From Burkholderiaceae bacterium (GTDB lineage Bacteria; Pseudomonadota; Gammaproteobacteria; Burkholderiales; Burkholderiaceae_A), in assembly GCA_018402635.1 (NCBI GenBank), contig JAGYIP010000008.1, positions 62,001-126,000 on the forward strand: DNA of 64,000 bases. Direction: 5' to 3'. The notes under the pieces were generated by a model. It was not told the DNA's origin. It ran no database searches and saw nothing but the letters and a program-made list of their open reading frames with translations. Every line of letters starts with the position of its first letter. Position 1 is the first letter of the stretch. Below are positions 22,201-30,282 of the stretch, one piece after another. Both the position numbers and the translations under genes were made by a program.

Positions 22201-23391
22201 CTACTCAATCACTTTTGCGACGACGCCGGCACCCACGGTGCGGCCACCCTCACGGATGGCAAACCGCAGGCCCTGCTCCATGGCAATGGGGTTGATCAGC
22301 GTGACAACCATCTTCACATTGTCGCCCGGCATCACCATCTCGGTGCCCGAGGGCAGCTCCACCGACCCCGTGACATCGGTCGTGCGAAAGTAAAACTGAG
22401 GACGGTAGTTGTTGAAAAACGGCGTGTGACGCCCACCCTCGTCCTTCGACAACACATAGACCTCGCACTCAAACTTCGTGTGCGGCATGATCGAACCGGG
22501 CTTGGCCAAGACCTGCCCACGCTCAACTTCCTCACGCTTGGTGCCGCGCAGCAACACCCCCACGTTATCGCCGGCCTGACCCTGATCGAGAAGCTTGCGA
22601 AACATCTCCACGCCCGTGCAGGTCGTCTTGATCGTGTCCTTAATGCCCACAATCTCAATTTCTTCGCCCACCTTCACAATGCCGCGCTCCACACGGCCCG
22701 TGACCACCGTGCCACGGCCCGAGATGGAAAACACATCCTCAATGGGCATTAAAAAGGCACCATCAATGGCGCGCTCAGGCGTGGGAATGTAAGTATCCAG
22801 CGCCTCGGCCAACTTCATAATGGCCTCTTCTCCCAGCTCCCCCTTATCACCCTCGAGCGCAAGCTTGGCAGAGCCCTTCACAATGGGCGTGTCATCGCCA
22901 GGAAAATCGTATTTGGAGAGCAGCTCGCGCACCTCCATCTCAACAAGCTCAAGCAACTCAGCATCATCGACCATGTCGCACTTGTTCAAAAACACAATGA
23001 TGTAAGGCACACCCACCTGGCGGGCCAACAAAATATGCTCGCGCGTCTGTGGCATCGGGCCATCGGCAGCCGAACAGACCAAAATGGCCCCATCCATCTG
23101 CGCCGCCCCCGTGATCATGTTCTTCACATAGTCGGCGTGCCCCGGGCAGTCCACGTGCGCATAGTGACGGTTGGAGGTCTCATACTCCACGTGCGCCGTG
23201 TTGATCGTAATGCCGCGGGCCTTCTCCTCGGGCGCTGCATCAATGGCCGCATAGTCCTTGGCCTCGCCCCCAAACTTGCTCGCCAACACCGTCGTAATGG
23301 CCGCCGTCAACGTCGTCTTCCCATGGTCCACGTGACCAATCGTCCCTACGTTCACATGCGGCTTGGTCCGCTCAAACTTGCCCTTGGCCAT
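22201..23391 (-). CDS. tuf: Elongation factor Tu, copy 2 (intact)
   Basis: This is an intact 396-residue EF-Tu. G1 GHVDHGKT, the switch region [15 protein letters not shown]3 DCPGHADY and G4 NKCD are in domain 1, and domains 2 and 3 are complete. It is nearly identical at nucleotide level to copy 1 at 5516-6705, in the same orientation about 15.5 kb away; by eye only a synonymous base and one homopolymer base differ. It sits in a tRNA-tuf-tRNA-secE context like E. coli tufB and is probably co-transcribed with the upstream tRNAs. Confidence 0.98.
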   Translation of the reverse strand: MAKGKFERTKPHVNVGTIGHVDHGKTTLTAAITTVLASKFGGEAKDYAAIDAAPEEKARGITINTAHVEYETSNRHYAHVDCPGHADYVKNMITGAAQMDGAILVCSAADGPMPQTREHILLARQVGVPYIIVFLNKCDMVDDAELLELVEMEVRELLSKYDFPGDDTPIVKGSAKLALEGDKGELGEEAIMKLAEALDTYIPTPERAIDGAFLMPIEDVFSISGRGTVVTGRVERGIVKVGEEIEIVGIKDTIKTTCTGVEMFRKLLDQGQAGDNVGVLLRGTKREEVERGQVLAKPGSIMPHTKFECEVYVLSKDEGGRHTPFFNNYRPQFYFRTTDVTGSVELPSGTEMVMPGDNVKMVVTLINPIAMEQGLRFAIREGGRTVGAGVVAKVIE

Positions 23392-23497
23392 AATCCAGCT
23401 CCTGAAAACAAATGAAATGAATAAAAACGCGAAACCTTCGATCGATCGACGCGAGGTCTTGCAACACCCGACAACAACCCAAACCCTTCAATTTGTT

Positions 23498-23572
<75 letters not shown>

Positions 23573-23694
23573 ATAAAAAAACAAAAACTCACTGCTATTC
23601 CATGCTTCTAAAACACGCGCTAAACCCTTAACTCTAAACCCTAACCCAACAATTCTCTTTACAACCTCTACCTTCAGCCCAGGCCATCTCAAGC

Positions 23695-23768
23695 TGGAGC
23701 GGGTGAAGGGAATCGAACCCTCGTCATAAGCTTGGAAGGCTTCTGCTCTACCATTGAGCTACACCCGC
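23695..23768 (-). tRNA. tRNA-Gly (TCC anticodon)
   Basis: The 74-base gene has acceptor GCGGGTG / CACCCGC, anticodon loop CTTCCAA (anticodon TCC), T-loop GGTTCGATTCC and an encoded CCA. It lies between tRNA-Tyr and tRNA-Thr in the cluster. Confidence 0.97.
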
Positions 23769-23777
23769 GACACTCTG

Positions 23778-23863
23778 TGGTGGAGGAGGTTGGATTCGAA
23801 CCAACGTAGGCGTAAGCCAACAGATTTACAGTCTGCCCCCTTTAGCCACTCGGGCACCCCTCC
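23778..23863 (-). tRNA. tRNA-Tyr (GTA anticodon)
   Basis: The 86-base class II tRNA has a long variable arm, anticodon loop with GTA, T-loop GGTTCGAATCC and an encoded CCA. The acceptor stem GGAGGGG / CTCCTCC includes one G-T pair. It is the first gene of the Tyr-Gly-Thr-tuf transcription unit. Confidence 0.97.
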
Positions 23864-23877
23864 ACGACGAACCCGTA

Positions 23878-23906
23878 ACTATCCGACTTTCGGGGGCTTG
23901 TGTCAA
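23878..23906 (-). promoter_or_regulatory. Sigma-70 promoter of the tRNA-Tyr/Gly/Thr-tuf unit
   Basis: On the minus strand a perfect -35 TTGACA (23901-23906) is followed after 17 bases by GATAGT (23878-23883). It lies about 15 bases before the tRNA-Tyr 5' end. The GC-rich stretch after the -10 resembles a stringently controlled discriminator, which would suit a tRNA promoter. Confidence 0.75.
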
Positions 23907-23942
23907 ACGAAAATGGCTTTCTTCTCAGGCGCTTCGAGCAGC

Positions 23943-25028
23943 CTATTGCGGCTTAAAGGCATCGGGGTCCTCGATTGTTGGCTTGTTGAAGACATCGCGA
24001 ATCACAAGAAAGTCCAGCGCCCGGCCGGAGGGCTCGGAGAACAAAATACGCACGGGCAGGTTCTGGTCGGCTGCGTCAAGCCAGATTTCAATCTGACCCT
24101 CACGATTTGATTGCAGGCGCTCACTAACAAGCCGTACTGCAGTCACAACAATGCCGCCAGGTAGAACAATGTCCTCGGGCAGCTCGGCACGAAAACTTGC
24201 CTCGACAAAGCGACGTCGGCCGGCAATCGTTACCTCCGTGGTTCCGCCATACCGAAGGGAATCGGGATTGCGCTGACTTAGCCAGGAGAGCTGAAAAATG
24301 ATGCTAAGCCGGTCCTGAAAGTCTTGCGGAAGCTCCAGCGGCGCCTGGCCCTGCTCCAGAACAGCGGTTCCAGATTCCGCATCAAAGCGGCTTTCGGAGA
24401 CTCCGCGAAAGGGCGTCTGCTGGCGGTAGAGCTCGGGCCGAAGGCCCTGGTCATCAATTCGGCCCTTGCTCTCAAAGACAACCGGTTCACGAACAAAGAA
24501 GGCCGCCCAGCCTTCTGCCTTAGCCCAGAGTCGAAGTCGGTAGCGGTCTGGGCTGGGAAACTCCACCCATAGCTCACCCCGCCCGAGGGGGTCGCCATCA
24601 AGTGCGTAGCGACCAAGATAGGCCTGCACAGCCAGAACGCCCGAGACGGGCAGGCGCGGGCCTGCCCCCACCGGCCCCTGCCCAGCGGCCTCGACGGGCG
24701 CCGCATCGCTTGCCTCGGTCGCATCGGCCAAAGCGTCCACGGGCTGAACCTCTGAGAGATCGGGCTCAGGGCTTGGCTCTGGCTGCAGCTCTTGCTCGGC
24801 TGCCCCCATAGGCAGGACTGGTGTCTGGGCCGCGGGAGGCTCAGGTTCAGGCTGCGGAAGGTTGGGCTCGGGCTCAGGCTCGGGCTCGGGCGATGCAAGC
24901 TCAATGGCGATGGATTCAAGGCTTGGCAGGACCGAAATCACCGGTCGAAACAGGCCAATGCTTATCAGCCAGACAAGCAAGGCATGAACAAGGACCGACA
25001 GCGCTAGGCTGCCAAGAAAGGGTTTCAT
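23943..25028 (-). CDS. DUF3108 domain protein with TonB-like N-terminus
   Basis: This 361-residue protein has an N-terminal membrane anchor (MKPFLGSLALSVLVHALLVW). A Pro/Glu-rich spacer follows (ASPEPEPEPEPNLPQPEPEP, about 45-65) with a further acidic Ala/Pro stretch to about residue 130. The C-terminal domain is DUF3108-like: it starts around AYLGRYALDGDPLGRGELWV and includes GILFSEPSGRALDFLV-type ending (here RILFSEPSGRALDFLVIRD). The anchor plus Pro/Glu linker resembles TonB, suggesting a periplasm-spanning protein, but no TonB C-terminal domain is seen. Function is not established. It is divergent from phaM with only 30 bases between starts. Confidence 0.75.
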   Translation of the reverse strand: MKPFLGSLALSVLVHALLVWLISIGLFRPVISVLPSLESIAIELASPEPEPEPEPNLPQPEPEPPAAQTPVLPMGAAEQELQPEPSPEPDLSEVQPVDALADATEASDAAPVEAAGQGPVGAGPRLPVSGVLAVQAYLGRYALDGDPLGRGELWVEFPSPDRYRLRLWAKAEGWAAFFVREPVVFESKGRIDDQGLRPELYRQQTPFRGVSESRFDAESGTAVLEQGQAPLELPQDFQDRLSIIFQLSWLSQRNPDSLRYGGTTEVTIAGRRRFVEASFRAELPEDIVLPGGIVVTAVRLVSERLQSNREGQIEIWLDAADQNLPVRILFSEPSGRALDFLVIRDVFNKPTIEDPDAFKPQ

Positions 25029-25058
25029 TGGGCGGCTGCTCGCATTACACTGAACCGA

Positions 25059-25568
25059 ATGGATATGCCAAAAGACCCTTTCGCATTTTTCAAGACCGCC
25101 TGGCCCGGATTCCAGTCTGCGGGAGGGTCGATGGCCTCCATGGCCATGGCCAGTTCCGACCCGGCAGAGCTTGAAAAACGCATTGCCGATCTAAAAACCG
25201 TTGAACAATGGCTCGACTTTAACCTGACTCTGTTGCGTACGACCATTCAGGGCCTGGAGATCCAAAGGGGTACCTTGCTTGCCCTCAAGGCTTGGCAAAA
25301 CCAAGGGTCCGAATCCGACGCTGCAAGCACAGACGGCAAGGACCCTGGCGCCGATGCGAACCTTTGGTGGACGGCCATGCAAGACCAGTTTCAGCAGCTT
25401 ATGCAGGCCGCACAGAACCTTCAAACCGAGGCTGCGTCGGCCTCTGGCTTTCAGGCTGCAGGCGCCTCAAAAGACGGTCAGGGTTCATCCGAACGATCGG
25501 CCAAGAAAAAGCCTGCTGCTAAAAAACCAGCCCGGGCTTTTGCTGCAAAGGCTGTTAAGCGACCCTAG
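25059..25568 (+). CDS. PhaM-like polyhydroxybutyrate granule protein
   Basis: The 169-residue protein resembles PhaM of Burkholderiales, which activates PHB synthase and ties granules to the nucleoid. The central block ELEKRIADLKTVEQWLDFNL and LTLLRTTIQGLEIQRGTLLA (about 30-70) is the recognisable core. The C-terminus is a Lys/Ala/Pro tail (KKKPAAKKPARAFAAKAVKRP-like, positions about 148-169) typical of DNA binding. No phaC, phaA or phaB is in the window, so the PHB link rests on family resemblance. A second ATG two codons downstream is an alternative start. Confidence 0.75.
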   Translation: MDMPKDPFAFFKTAWPGFQSAGGSMASMAMASSDPAELEKRIADLKTVEQWLDFNLTLLRTTIQGLEIQRGTLLALKAWQNQGSESDAASTDGKDPGADANLWWTAMQDQFQQLMQAAQNLQTEAASASGFQAAGASKDGQGSSERSAKKKPAAKKPARAFAAKAVKRP

Positions 25569-25591
25569 GCGAGCCTCGGCCTCCCAAGTGG

Positions 25592-26525
25592 CTAGAGCGA
25601 GTGGCGGTGGCGCCAGTCGAGGACTGACTTGGTTAGATCTGAAAATTCGGTGACAACGCGAATGCCATCGGGTGCCCTACGGCTAAGCACAGGGCAACGC
25701 CCTCCCGCCCAGATTTCAACAGACTTCGGCAGCTTAGCCCGCAGCTCGGTAAGGCCATCAACTACGAGCGTCGGGTTCATGACCGGTGAAAACGAGAGCA
25801 CGACCAGATCGATGTCCTGGGCTTGTGCAGCAAGCACGATGTCCCAGACTGGCGTCTGGACGCCTAGAGAAAAACAACGGCAGCCCTCTAGTGCAAGAAG
25901 GGCCTCCACCATAAGAAGGCCCATGCCATGGGGCTCGGATGGAAAGGTGGTTAGCAAGACCCTGGGGCGACTACCTGGCTGCGGAATGGTGCTGATGGCG
26001 TTGCGCAGAACAACCTGCATCGACTCCGTAAACAAATGCTCTTCATAAATCTCAAGCTGACCACGGGCCCAGGTATCGCCTACTTTTTCAGTCAGCGGGG
26101 CAACCAGTTCTGAGACAAAACGGGCAAGCCCCAGGCGCAGCACGCGTTGGCTTAGCTGGCGTCGAAGGTCTTCAATCTCATGCGATTTAAGAACATTCAT
26201 GAACTGATCAAGGTCGGCGGCCTGGTCTTCGGAGGCAATTGGCGCGGGCTGAGACACCGACTCTGCGAGAGCCTGAAGGTCTTCTAGGCTAAGGCCAATA
26301 ATTTTCCCAGGCCGATAACCAATGTCCATAAGGCGCCGTATGGCCCTAAGGCGGTCCACCTGGTCGATGGAGTAGATTCTTTCGCCAAAGTGATCGCGCT
26401 CGGGATTCGGAAACCCATAGCGCCGCTCCCAGACACGCAAGAGTGTCTTTCGAGAGCCCTGTGTCGCGCTCAACTGCAGCGATACTCAGGTGGATGGGGG
26501 CTTTGATGGGTTGATCCATAAGCAT
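25592..26525 (-). CDS. LitR/CarH-type MerR regulator, cobalamin photoreceptor (single-base frameshift)
   Basis: This is a MerR-family repressor of the LitR/CarH group, which uses adenosylcobalamin as a light sensor. Repaired length is about 310 residues. The HTH reads IAAVERDTGLSKDTL, then RVWERRYGFPNP. It is broken by one extra A on the plus strand at 26439-26440; the downstream frame alone could start at a TTG (26473) and would lack the first HTH helices. The B12 domain has the CarH-type W-x9-EH capping motif (WARGQLEIYEEH, W135 to H146 of the downstream frame). It also has PSEPHGMG with the likely cobalt-ligating His182, then SLGVQTP, VLSFSPV and AGGRCPV. Start ATG at 26525 (or 26519). It is divergent from gpx across a dyad operator. 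The shift may be a sequencing error, as in four other genes here. Confidence 0.85.
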
Positions 26526-26554
26526 TCGACAGAGTTGACGAGAAAACCCTTCTT

Positions 26555-26582
26555 TGTCATAGACAAATATTTGACCATGACA
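26555..26582. promoter_or_regulatory. 28-bp dyad operator between litR and gpx
   Basis: The outer arms TGTCAT (26555-26560) and ATGACA (26577-26582) and the inner palindrome CAAATATTTG (26564-26573) share one centre. Overall 12 of 14 base pairs match. It sits in the divergent promoter region, overlapping the -35 box of the gpx promoter. A MerR-type dimer or tetramer, most simply the adjacent LitR, is the expected ligand. That assignment is inference. Confidence 0.7.
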
Positions 26583-26599
26583 CGGTTACTGCCTAGTAT
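26571..26599 (+). promoter_or_regulatory. Promoter of the gpx-folE2-cfa operon
   Basis: TTGACC (26571-26576) and TAGTAT (26594-26599) are separated by 17 bases, a good housekeeping-type promoter 44 bases before the gpx ATG. Its -35 lies inside the dyad operator, so bound repressor would block RNA polymerase. The downstream leader has a small hairpin GGAC-AAAAA-GTCC (26624-26636) just before the start codon. The sequence does not show an ECF-type promoter. Confidence 0.65.
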
Positions 26600-26642
26600 A
26601 GAACTTCTAATTTCAAATGACTAGGACAAAAAGTCCCTCACC

Positions 26643-27242
26643 ATGACAAACTTGTTTAACCCCTTCCGTTTTCTACTGCTTGCCGGATTCTTTGTGCTTG
26701 CGCCCATGCTTGGTCTGACCATCAACCAGGCTCAGGCAGCCCCCTCTTCGGCAGGTTGTCCCGCACTGCTTAACCAGACCTTTGCGCAGCTCCAAGATGA
26801 CGAGCCTCGTTCGCTTTGCGAGTTTCAGGGCAAGGTCGTCTTGGTTGTGAACACCGCCAGCTTCTGTGGCTTTACTCAACAATACGAAGGCCTTGAGGCG
26901 CTCTATCGGAATTACAAGGACCAAGGACTTGTGGTTCTGGGCTTTCCTTCCAATGACTTTGGAAACCAAGAGCCGGGCTCGAACCAACAGATTGCTGAAT
27001 TCTGTTCCAATACCTTCTCAGTTCGCTTTCCCATGTTTGCCAAGACGAAGGTACGAGGGCCAGGCGCAAACCCACTATTTGCTGAGCTTGCTCGGCTTGC
27101 TGAAGCGCCTGGTTGGAATTTTCACAAATACCTCATTGGCAGGGATGGCAGGCTTGTCTCAAGCTATTCAAGTGCTGTCTCCCCTAATAGCCGTCGACTT
27201 CGTAGCGACTTACAGGCTGCCCTTAGCTCCAAACCCCTGTAA
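26643..27242 (+). CDS. Glutathione peroxidase family protein, exported
   Basis: The 199-residue protein is a thiol peroxidase of the glutathione-peroxidase (BtuE/Gpx) family, reducing organic or lipid hydroperoxides. It has a cleavable-type signal peptide (about 1-32, ending AQA). The mature core has VVLVVNTASFCGFTQQYEGL with the peroxidatic Cys, then GFPSNDFGNQEPG (usually FPCNQFG) and WNFHKYLIGRDG. Export would place it in the periplasm, near membrane lipids. No clear Shine-Dalgarno is seen; a small hairpin ends six bases before the ATG. First gene of the putative LitR operon. Confidence 0.85.
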   Translation: MTNLFNPFRFLLLAGFFVLAPMLGLTINQAQAAPSSAGCPALLNQTFAQLQDDEPRSLCEFQGKVVLVVNTASFCGFTQQYEGLEALYRNYKDQGLVVLGFPSNDFGNQEPGSNQQIAEFCSNTFSVRFPMFAKTKVRGPGANPLFAELARLAEAPGWNFHKYLIGRDGRLVSSYSSAVSPNSRRLRSDLQAALSSKPL

Positions 27243-27302
27243 CTTCCTCTGATCCCCTCTGATGCATTACAACGCTGCACGAAACATTAACGAAAGGCTG
27301 CC

Positions 27303-28100
27303 ATGAACGCACCCGAGAAGATTGACCAACTGCCCGATATCCAGTCAAGCCTTGATACCCGACGCCTTGCTATTCAGAAGGCAGGCATTCGTGGCATGCG
27401 CCATCCTGTGATGGTTCAAACCCCCACCGGGGCTCAGCCTTCGGTGGCCGATGTTGAGATGACAGTAGGCCTGCCGGCAGAGGCCAAGGGCACTCATATG
27501 TCACGCTTCATTGAGGTCTTTCAAGACCACGAGGCCCCACTTGGCTTTGAAAGCGTTAAGTCCCTCATGGCCAAGATGCTGACTCGGCTTGAGGCAGTTG
27601 AAGGCGAGCTTATCGTTCGCCTGCCTTACTTCACGCGCAAGCAGGCTCCTGTCTCGGGCGTAAGTTCGTTAATGGACTACGAAATGACCTGGACGGTTCG
27701 TCAGCTTGAGCAGTCCGAGGTTTTATTGAAGATGGTTGTGCCAGTGACAAGCCTCTGCCCCTGCTCCAAAAACATCTCCGACTATGGAGCCCACAACCAG
27801 CGCTCCCATGTCACCATCACCGCTCGGCTTAATTCCGAACTCAACCCCGAGGCCCTTATTCGCGTGGCCGAACAGGCTGCATCGTGCGAGCTCTGGGGGC
27901 TGCTTAAGCGTCCTGACGAGAAATACGTCACCGAACGCGCCTACGACAACCCCAAGTTTGTGGAAGACCTCGTACGCGACATTGCTCTAGGACTTCAACG
28001 GCTGCCTTGCGTTGATGGTTTTAGCGTGGAGTCTGAGAACTTCGAATCCATTCATAACCATTCGGCCTACGCAAAGATCGTTCATAACTTTGCCGACTAA
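27303..28100 (+). CDS. folE2: GTP cyclohydrolase FolE2
   Basis: The 265-residue enzyme is the type IB GTP cyclohydrolase, converting GTP to dihydroneopterin triphosphate for folate or pterin synthesis without strict zinc dependence. The active-site stretch SLCPCSKNISDYGAHNQRS contains Cys152 and Cys154; GIRGMRHPV and GTHMSRFIEV are further family signatures. It is 60 bases after gpx. In pseudomonads folE2-type genes are known among light/LitR-responsive genes, where the pterin may serve photolyase; no photolyase gene is in this window. Confidence 0.93.
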   Translation: MNAPEKIDQLPDIQSSLDTRRLAIQKAGIRGMRHPVMVQTPTGAQPSVADVEMTVGLPAEAKGTHMSRFIEVFQDHEAPLGFESVKSLMAKMLTRLEAVEGELIVRLPYFTRKQAPVSGVSSLMDYEMTWTVRQLEQSEVLLKMVVPVTSLCPCSKNISDYGAHNQRSHVTITARLNSELNPEALIRVAEQAASCELWGLLKRPDEKYVTERAYDNPKFVEDLVRDIALGLQRLPCVDGFSVESENFESIHNHSAYAKIVHNFAD

Positions 28101-29460
28101 GCCGCATGTTGTTGTTATTGGCTCGGGCATCGCGGGCCTATCCACCGCCTGGCATCTAAGGCACGAGGCTCGCCTAACCATTGTTGAGGCGGGCATGCGG
28201 CTCGGCGGGCACACCCACACCCGTTCGATCACTCTCAATGGCGTTACCGGGCCGGTGGATACCGGTTTTATTGTCTTTAATCATCAGACCTACCCGCTTT
28301 TCACGCCCTGGCTTGCCGAGCTTGGCGTTGAGACATCCGCCTCGGACATGTCATTTTCAGTCTCTGTGGACGAAGGGGCCTTTGAGTGGTCTGGTAGCAA
28401 CCTGCGTTCGGTCTTCGCTCAGCCGAGTAACGCACTTCGGCCTGGTTTTTGGGCCATGCTGCGCGAGATCTTAAAGTTCAACAAAAAGGCGCCTGAAGAC
28501 GCTGCTGCCATTGAGGCTGGCCTCAAGGCCAATGTCGGTCTGGGCAATTACCTTGATTCAGAGGGCTACAGCGAACTCTTTCAAAGGGCCTACCTGTTGC
28601 CCATGGCGGGGGCCATTTGGTCATGCCCCACCGAAACCATGCGCGGCTATCCCCTTACAAGTTTTGTTAGGTTCTGCAGCAACCACGGACTGCTTCAGGT
28701 GCAGAACCGGCCGCCCTGGTACACCCTAAGCCAAGGCAGTAATAGCTACATTGATGCCATGCTTCACCGCATGCGAGATGAGAAGGTCATGCCAGAGCTT
28801 CGGCTTAACCATCGGGTTGAGTCCCTTGCGCTGGGTCCCGCTTTGCTGGAAACTGATAACGGCCGACCTCACCACAGCCTTGAAGTTCTAGGCCACGACC
28901 AGCAGACCAACACGCCGTTTAAGCTCAATGCCGATGCCGTCGTGCTGGCCTGTCACTCCAACCAAGCCGCCCAGATTCTTAGCGGCACACAGCATCCTGC
29001 TCTGCCCATGCTGCATGCCATCAATTTCCAGCCCAACATCGCCTACCTGCACCTCGATGCCTCGCTCATGCCACGCCGTCGAGCAGCATGGGCCTCGTGG
29101 AATTATTTAAGTCAGACAAAACAAGAGGCGTCATCGGCGGTAAGCGTGACCTACTGGATGAATCGGCTTCAGCCGCTTGTCTTTGCGGAGGATGTCTTCG
29201 TAAGCCTGAACCCGCATCGTCCTCCTGACTCGAAGAAAACGCTTGAAGAAGTCAGCTACGAGCATCCCATCTTCAACGACGCAGCCGTCAAAGCGCAGGC
29301 CGGTCTTGAAGGTGTTCAGGGCAGCCAAGGGGTCTGGTTTGCTGGGGCATGGACGGGCTTTGGCTTTCATGAGGACGGTTTTCGGGCAGGAAAACAGGCT
29401 GCCGACTCTTTACGCAGCCGTGTCTGCGCGGCGCCGCAAGCGCTCGCCAAGGCGGCATGA
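28090..29460 (+). CDS. FAD-dependent amine-oxidase-like oxidoreductase
   Basis: This protein of roughly 456 residues belongs to the NAD(P)-binding/flavin amine-oxidase superfamily found beside DUF1365 and cfa genes. The Rossmann dinucleotide motif VVVIGSGIAGLSTAWHL is at the N-terminus, followed by EAGMRLGGHTHTR. The C-terminal FAD motif includes GVWFAGAWTGFGFHEDGF. The start is uncertain: no ATG precedes the Rossmann motif closely, and a TTG at 28090 overlapping the folE2 stop is used. It ends in an ATGA overlap with the DUF1365 gene. In alphaproteobacterial clusters similar proteins act on methylated or unsaturated acyl chains; substrate here is unknown. Confidence 0.85.
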   Translation: MPTKPHVVVIGSGIAGLSTAWHLRHEARLTIVEAGMRLGGHTHTRSITLNGVTGPVDTGFIVFNHQTYPLFTPWLAELGVETSASDMSFSVSVDEGAFEWSGSNLRSVFAQPSNALRPGFWAMLREILKFNKKAPEDAAAIEAGLKANVGLGNYLDSEGYSELFQRAYLLPMAGAIWSCPTETMRGYPLTSFVRFCSNHGLLQVQNRPPWYTLSQGSNSYIDAMLHRMRDEKVMPELRLNHRVESLALGPALLETDNGRPHHSLEVLGHDQQTNTPFKLNADAVVLACHSNQAAQILSGTQHPALPMLHAINFQPNIAYLHLDASLMPRRRAAWASWNYLSQTKQEASSAVSVTYWMNRLQPLVFAEDVFVSLNPHRPPDSKKTLEEVSYEHPIFNDAAVKAQAGLEGVQGSQGVWFAGAWTGFGFHEDGFRAGKQAADSLRSRVCAAPQALAKAA

Positions 29461-30260
29461 ACGAGTCCATCGCCCGTATTGTCTGGGGGCGAGTCGGCCA
29501 CACACGGTTTCGGCCCATCGTTCATCGGTTTAAGACGCGAGCCTTCTACCTACAACTTCCCCTTCGGTCAATGGAGCAGCAAGCCCAGCGCGGCGAGCTC
29601 ACTGCCAAGGGCGCTGGTCGCCTCTGGGCGGTTGACAAGTCAGCCCTGCTGTCGGTCTGGTCAAAGGACCATGGTGATGGCAGACCATTGCTCAAGTGGG
29701 CAGAAAACCAGCTTCAGGTTGCAGGCATTCATGATTCGGACGGTGAGATCTGGCTCACCACCTTCCCCCGCGTGCTTGGTTATGCCTTTAAGCCGGTGAG
29801 CTTTTGGTTCTGTGAACGCGGCAATGGCAGCCTGGCCGCCGTTATTGTGGAGGTCAACAACACCTTCCAGGGCCGGCATGTGTATGTTCTTAAGCCCGAC
29901 CAGGGCTATGCGAATGGTCAGACTCTGCATGCCGTTAAGGCCTTCTATGTTTCGCCATTTTTCGAGATCAAAGGCCGCTATGCCTTTCGCTTTTTTCGCA
30001 GCCTAAACCCGGGCGGTCAAGACCTTGCCCGTATCGATTACAGCAGCGAACCCCAGGCAGACAGTCGCTCAGTGGCAATCTCATCGAGCGAGCTTGACCT
30101 CACCACCTACTTAAGCGGGCGATCACGCCCACTTAACGGCTTCACCGCACTTTTGGCCTGGCTAAGCTTTCCAGCATTCAGTCTGAAGGTCATTGTTCAG
30201 ATTCACTGGCATGCCCTGCAGCTCTGGCTCAAAGGATGTCGCCTTGTTCCACGCACCTAA
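29457..30260 (+). CDS. DUF1365 family protein
   Basis: The 267-residue protein opens with RIVWGRVGHTRFRPIVHRFK and contains WLTTFPRVLGYAFKPVSFWF and VYVLKPDQGYANGQTLHAVKAFYVSPF-type blocks, the hallmarks of DUF1365. No biochemical function is firmly assigned to the family. It almost always lies between an amine-oxidase-like gene and a cfa gene, so a shared step in acyl-chain modification is likely. Start and stop are coupled to the upstream gene by an ATGA overlap. Confidence 0.88.
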   Translation: MNESIARIVWGRVGHTRFRPIVHRFKTRAFYLQLPLRSMEQQAQRGELTAKGAGRLWAVDKSALLSVWSKDHGDGRPLLKWAENQLQVAGIHDSDGEIWLTTFPRVLGYAFKPVSFWFCERGNGSLAAVIVEVNNTFQGRHVYVLKPDQGYANGQTLHAVKAFYVSPFFEIKGRYAFRFFRSLNPGGQDLARIDYSSEPQADSRSVAISSSELDLTTYLSGRSRPLNGFTALLAWLSFPAFSLKVIVQIHWHALQLWLKGCRLVPRT

Positions 30261-30282
30261 AGAAAATTAAAAAGACCCGCCT

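Noticed and set aside
23573-23694. CCCTAA-like short repeats in the tRNA-Thr/tRNA-Gly gap, resembling telomere repeats
   Set aside because: Only two or three imperfect copies within a tRNA spacer; no array and no chromosome-end context.
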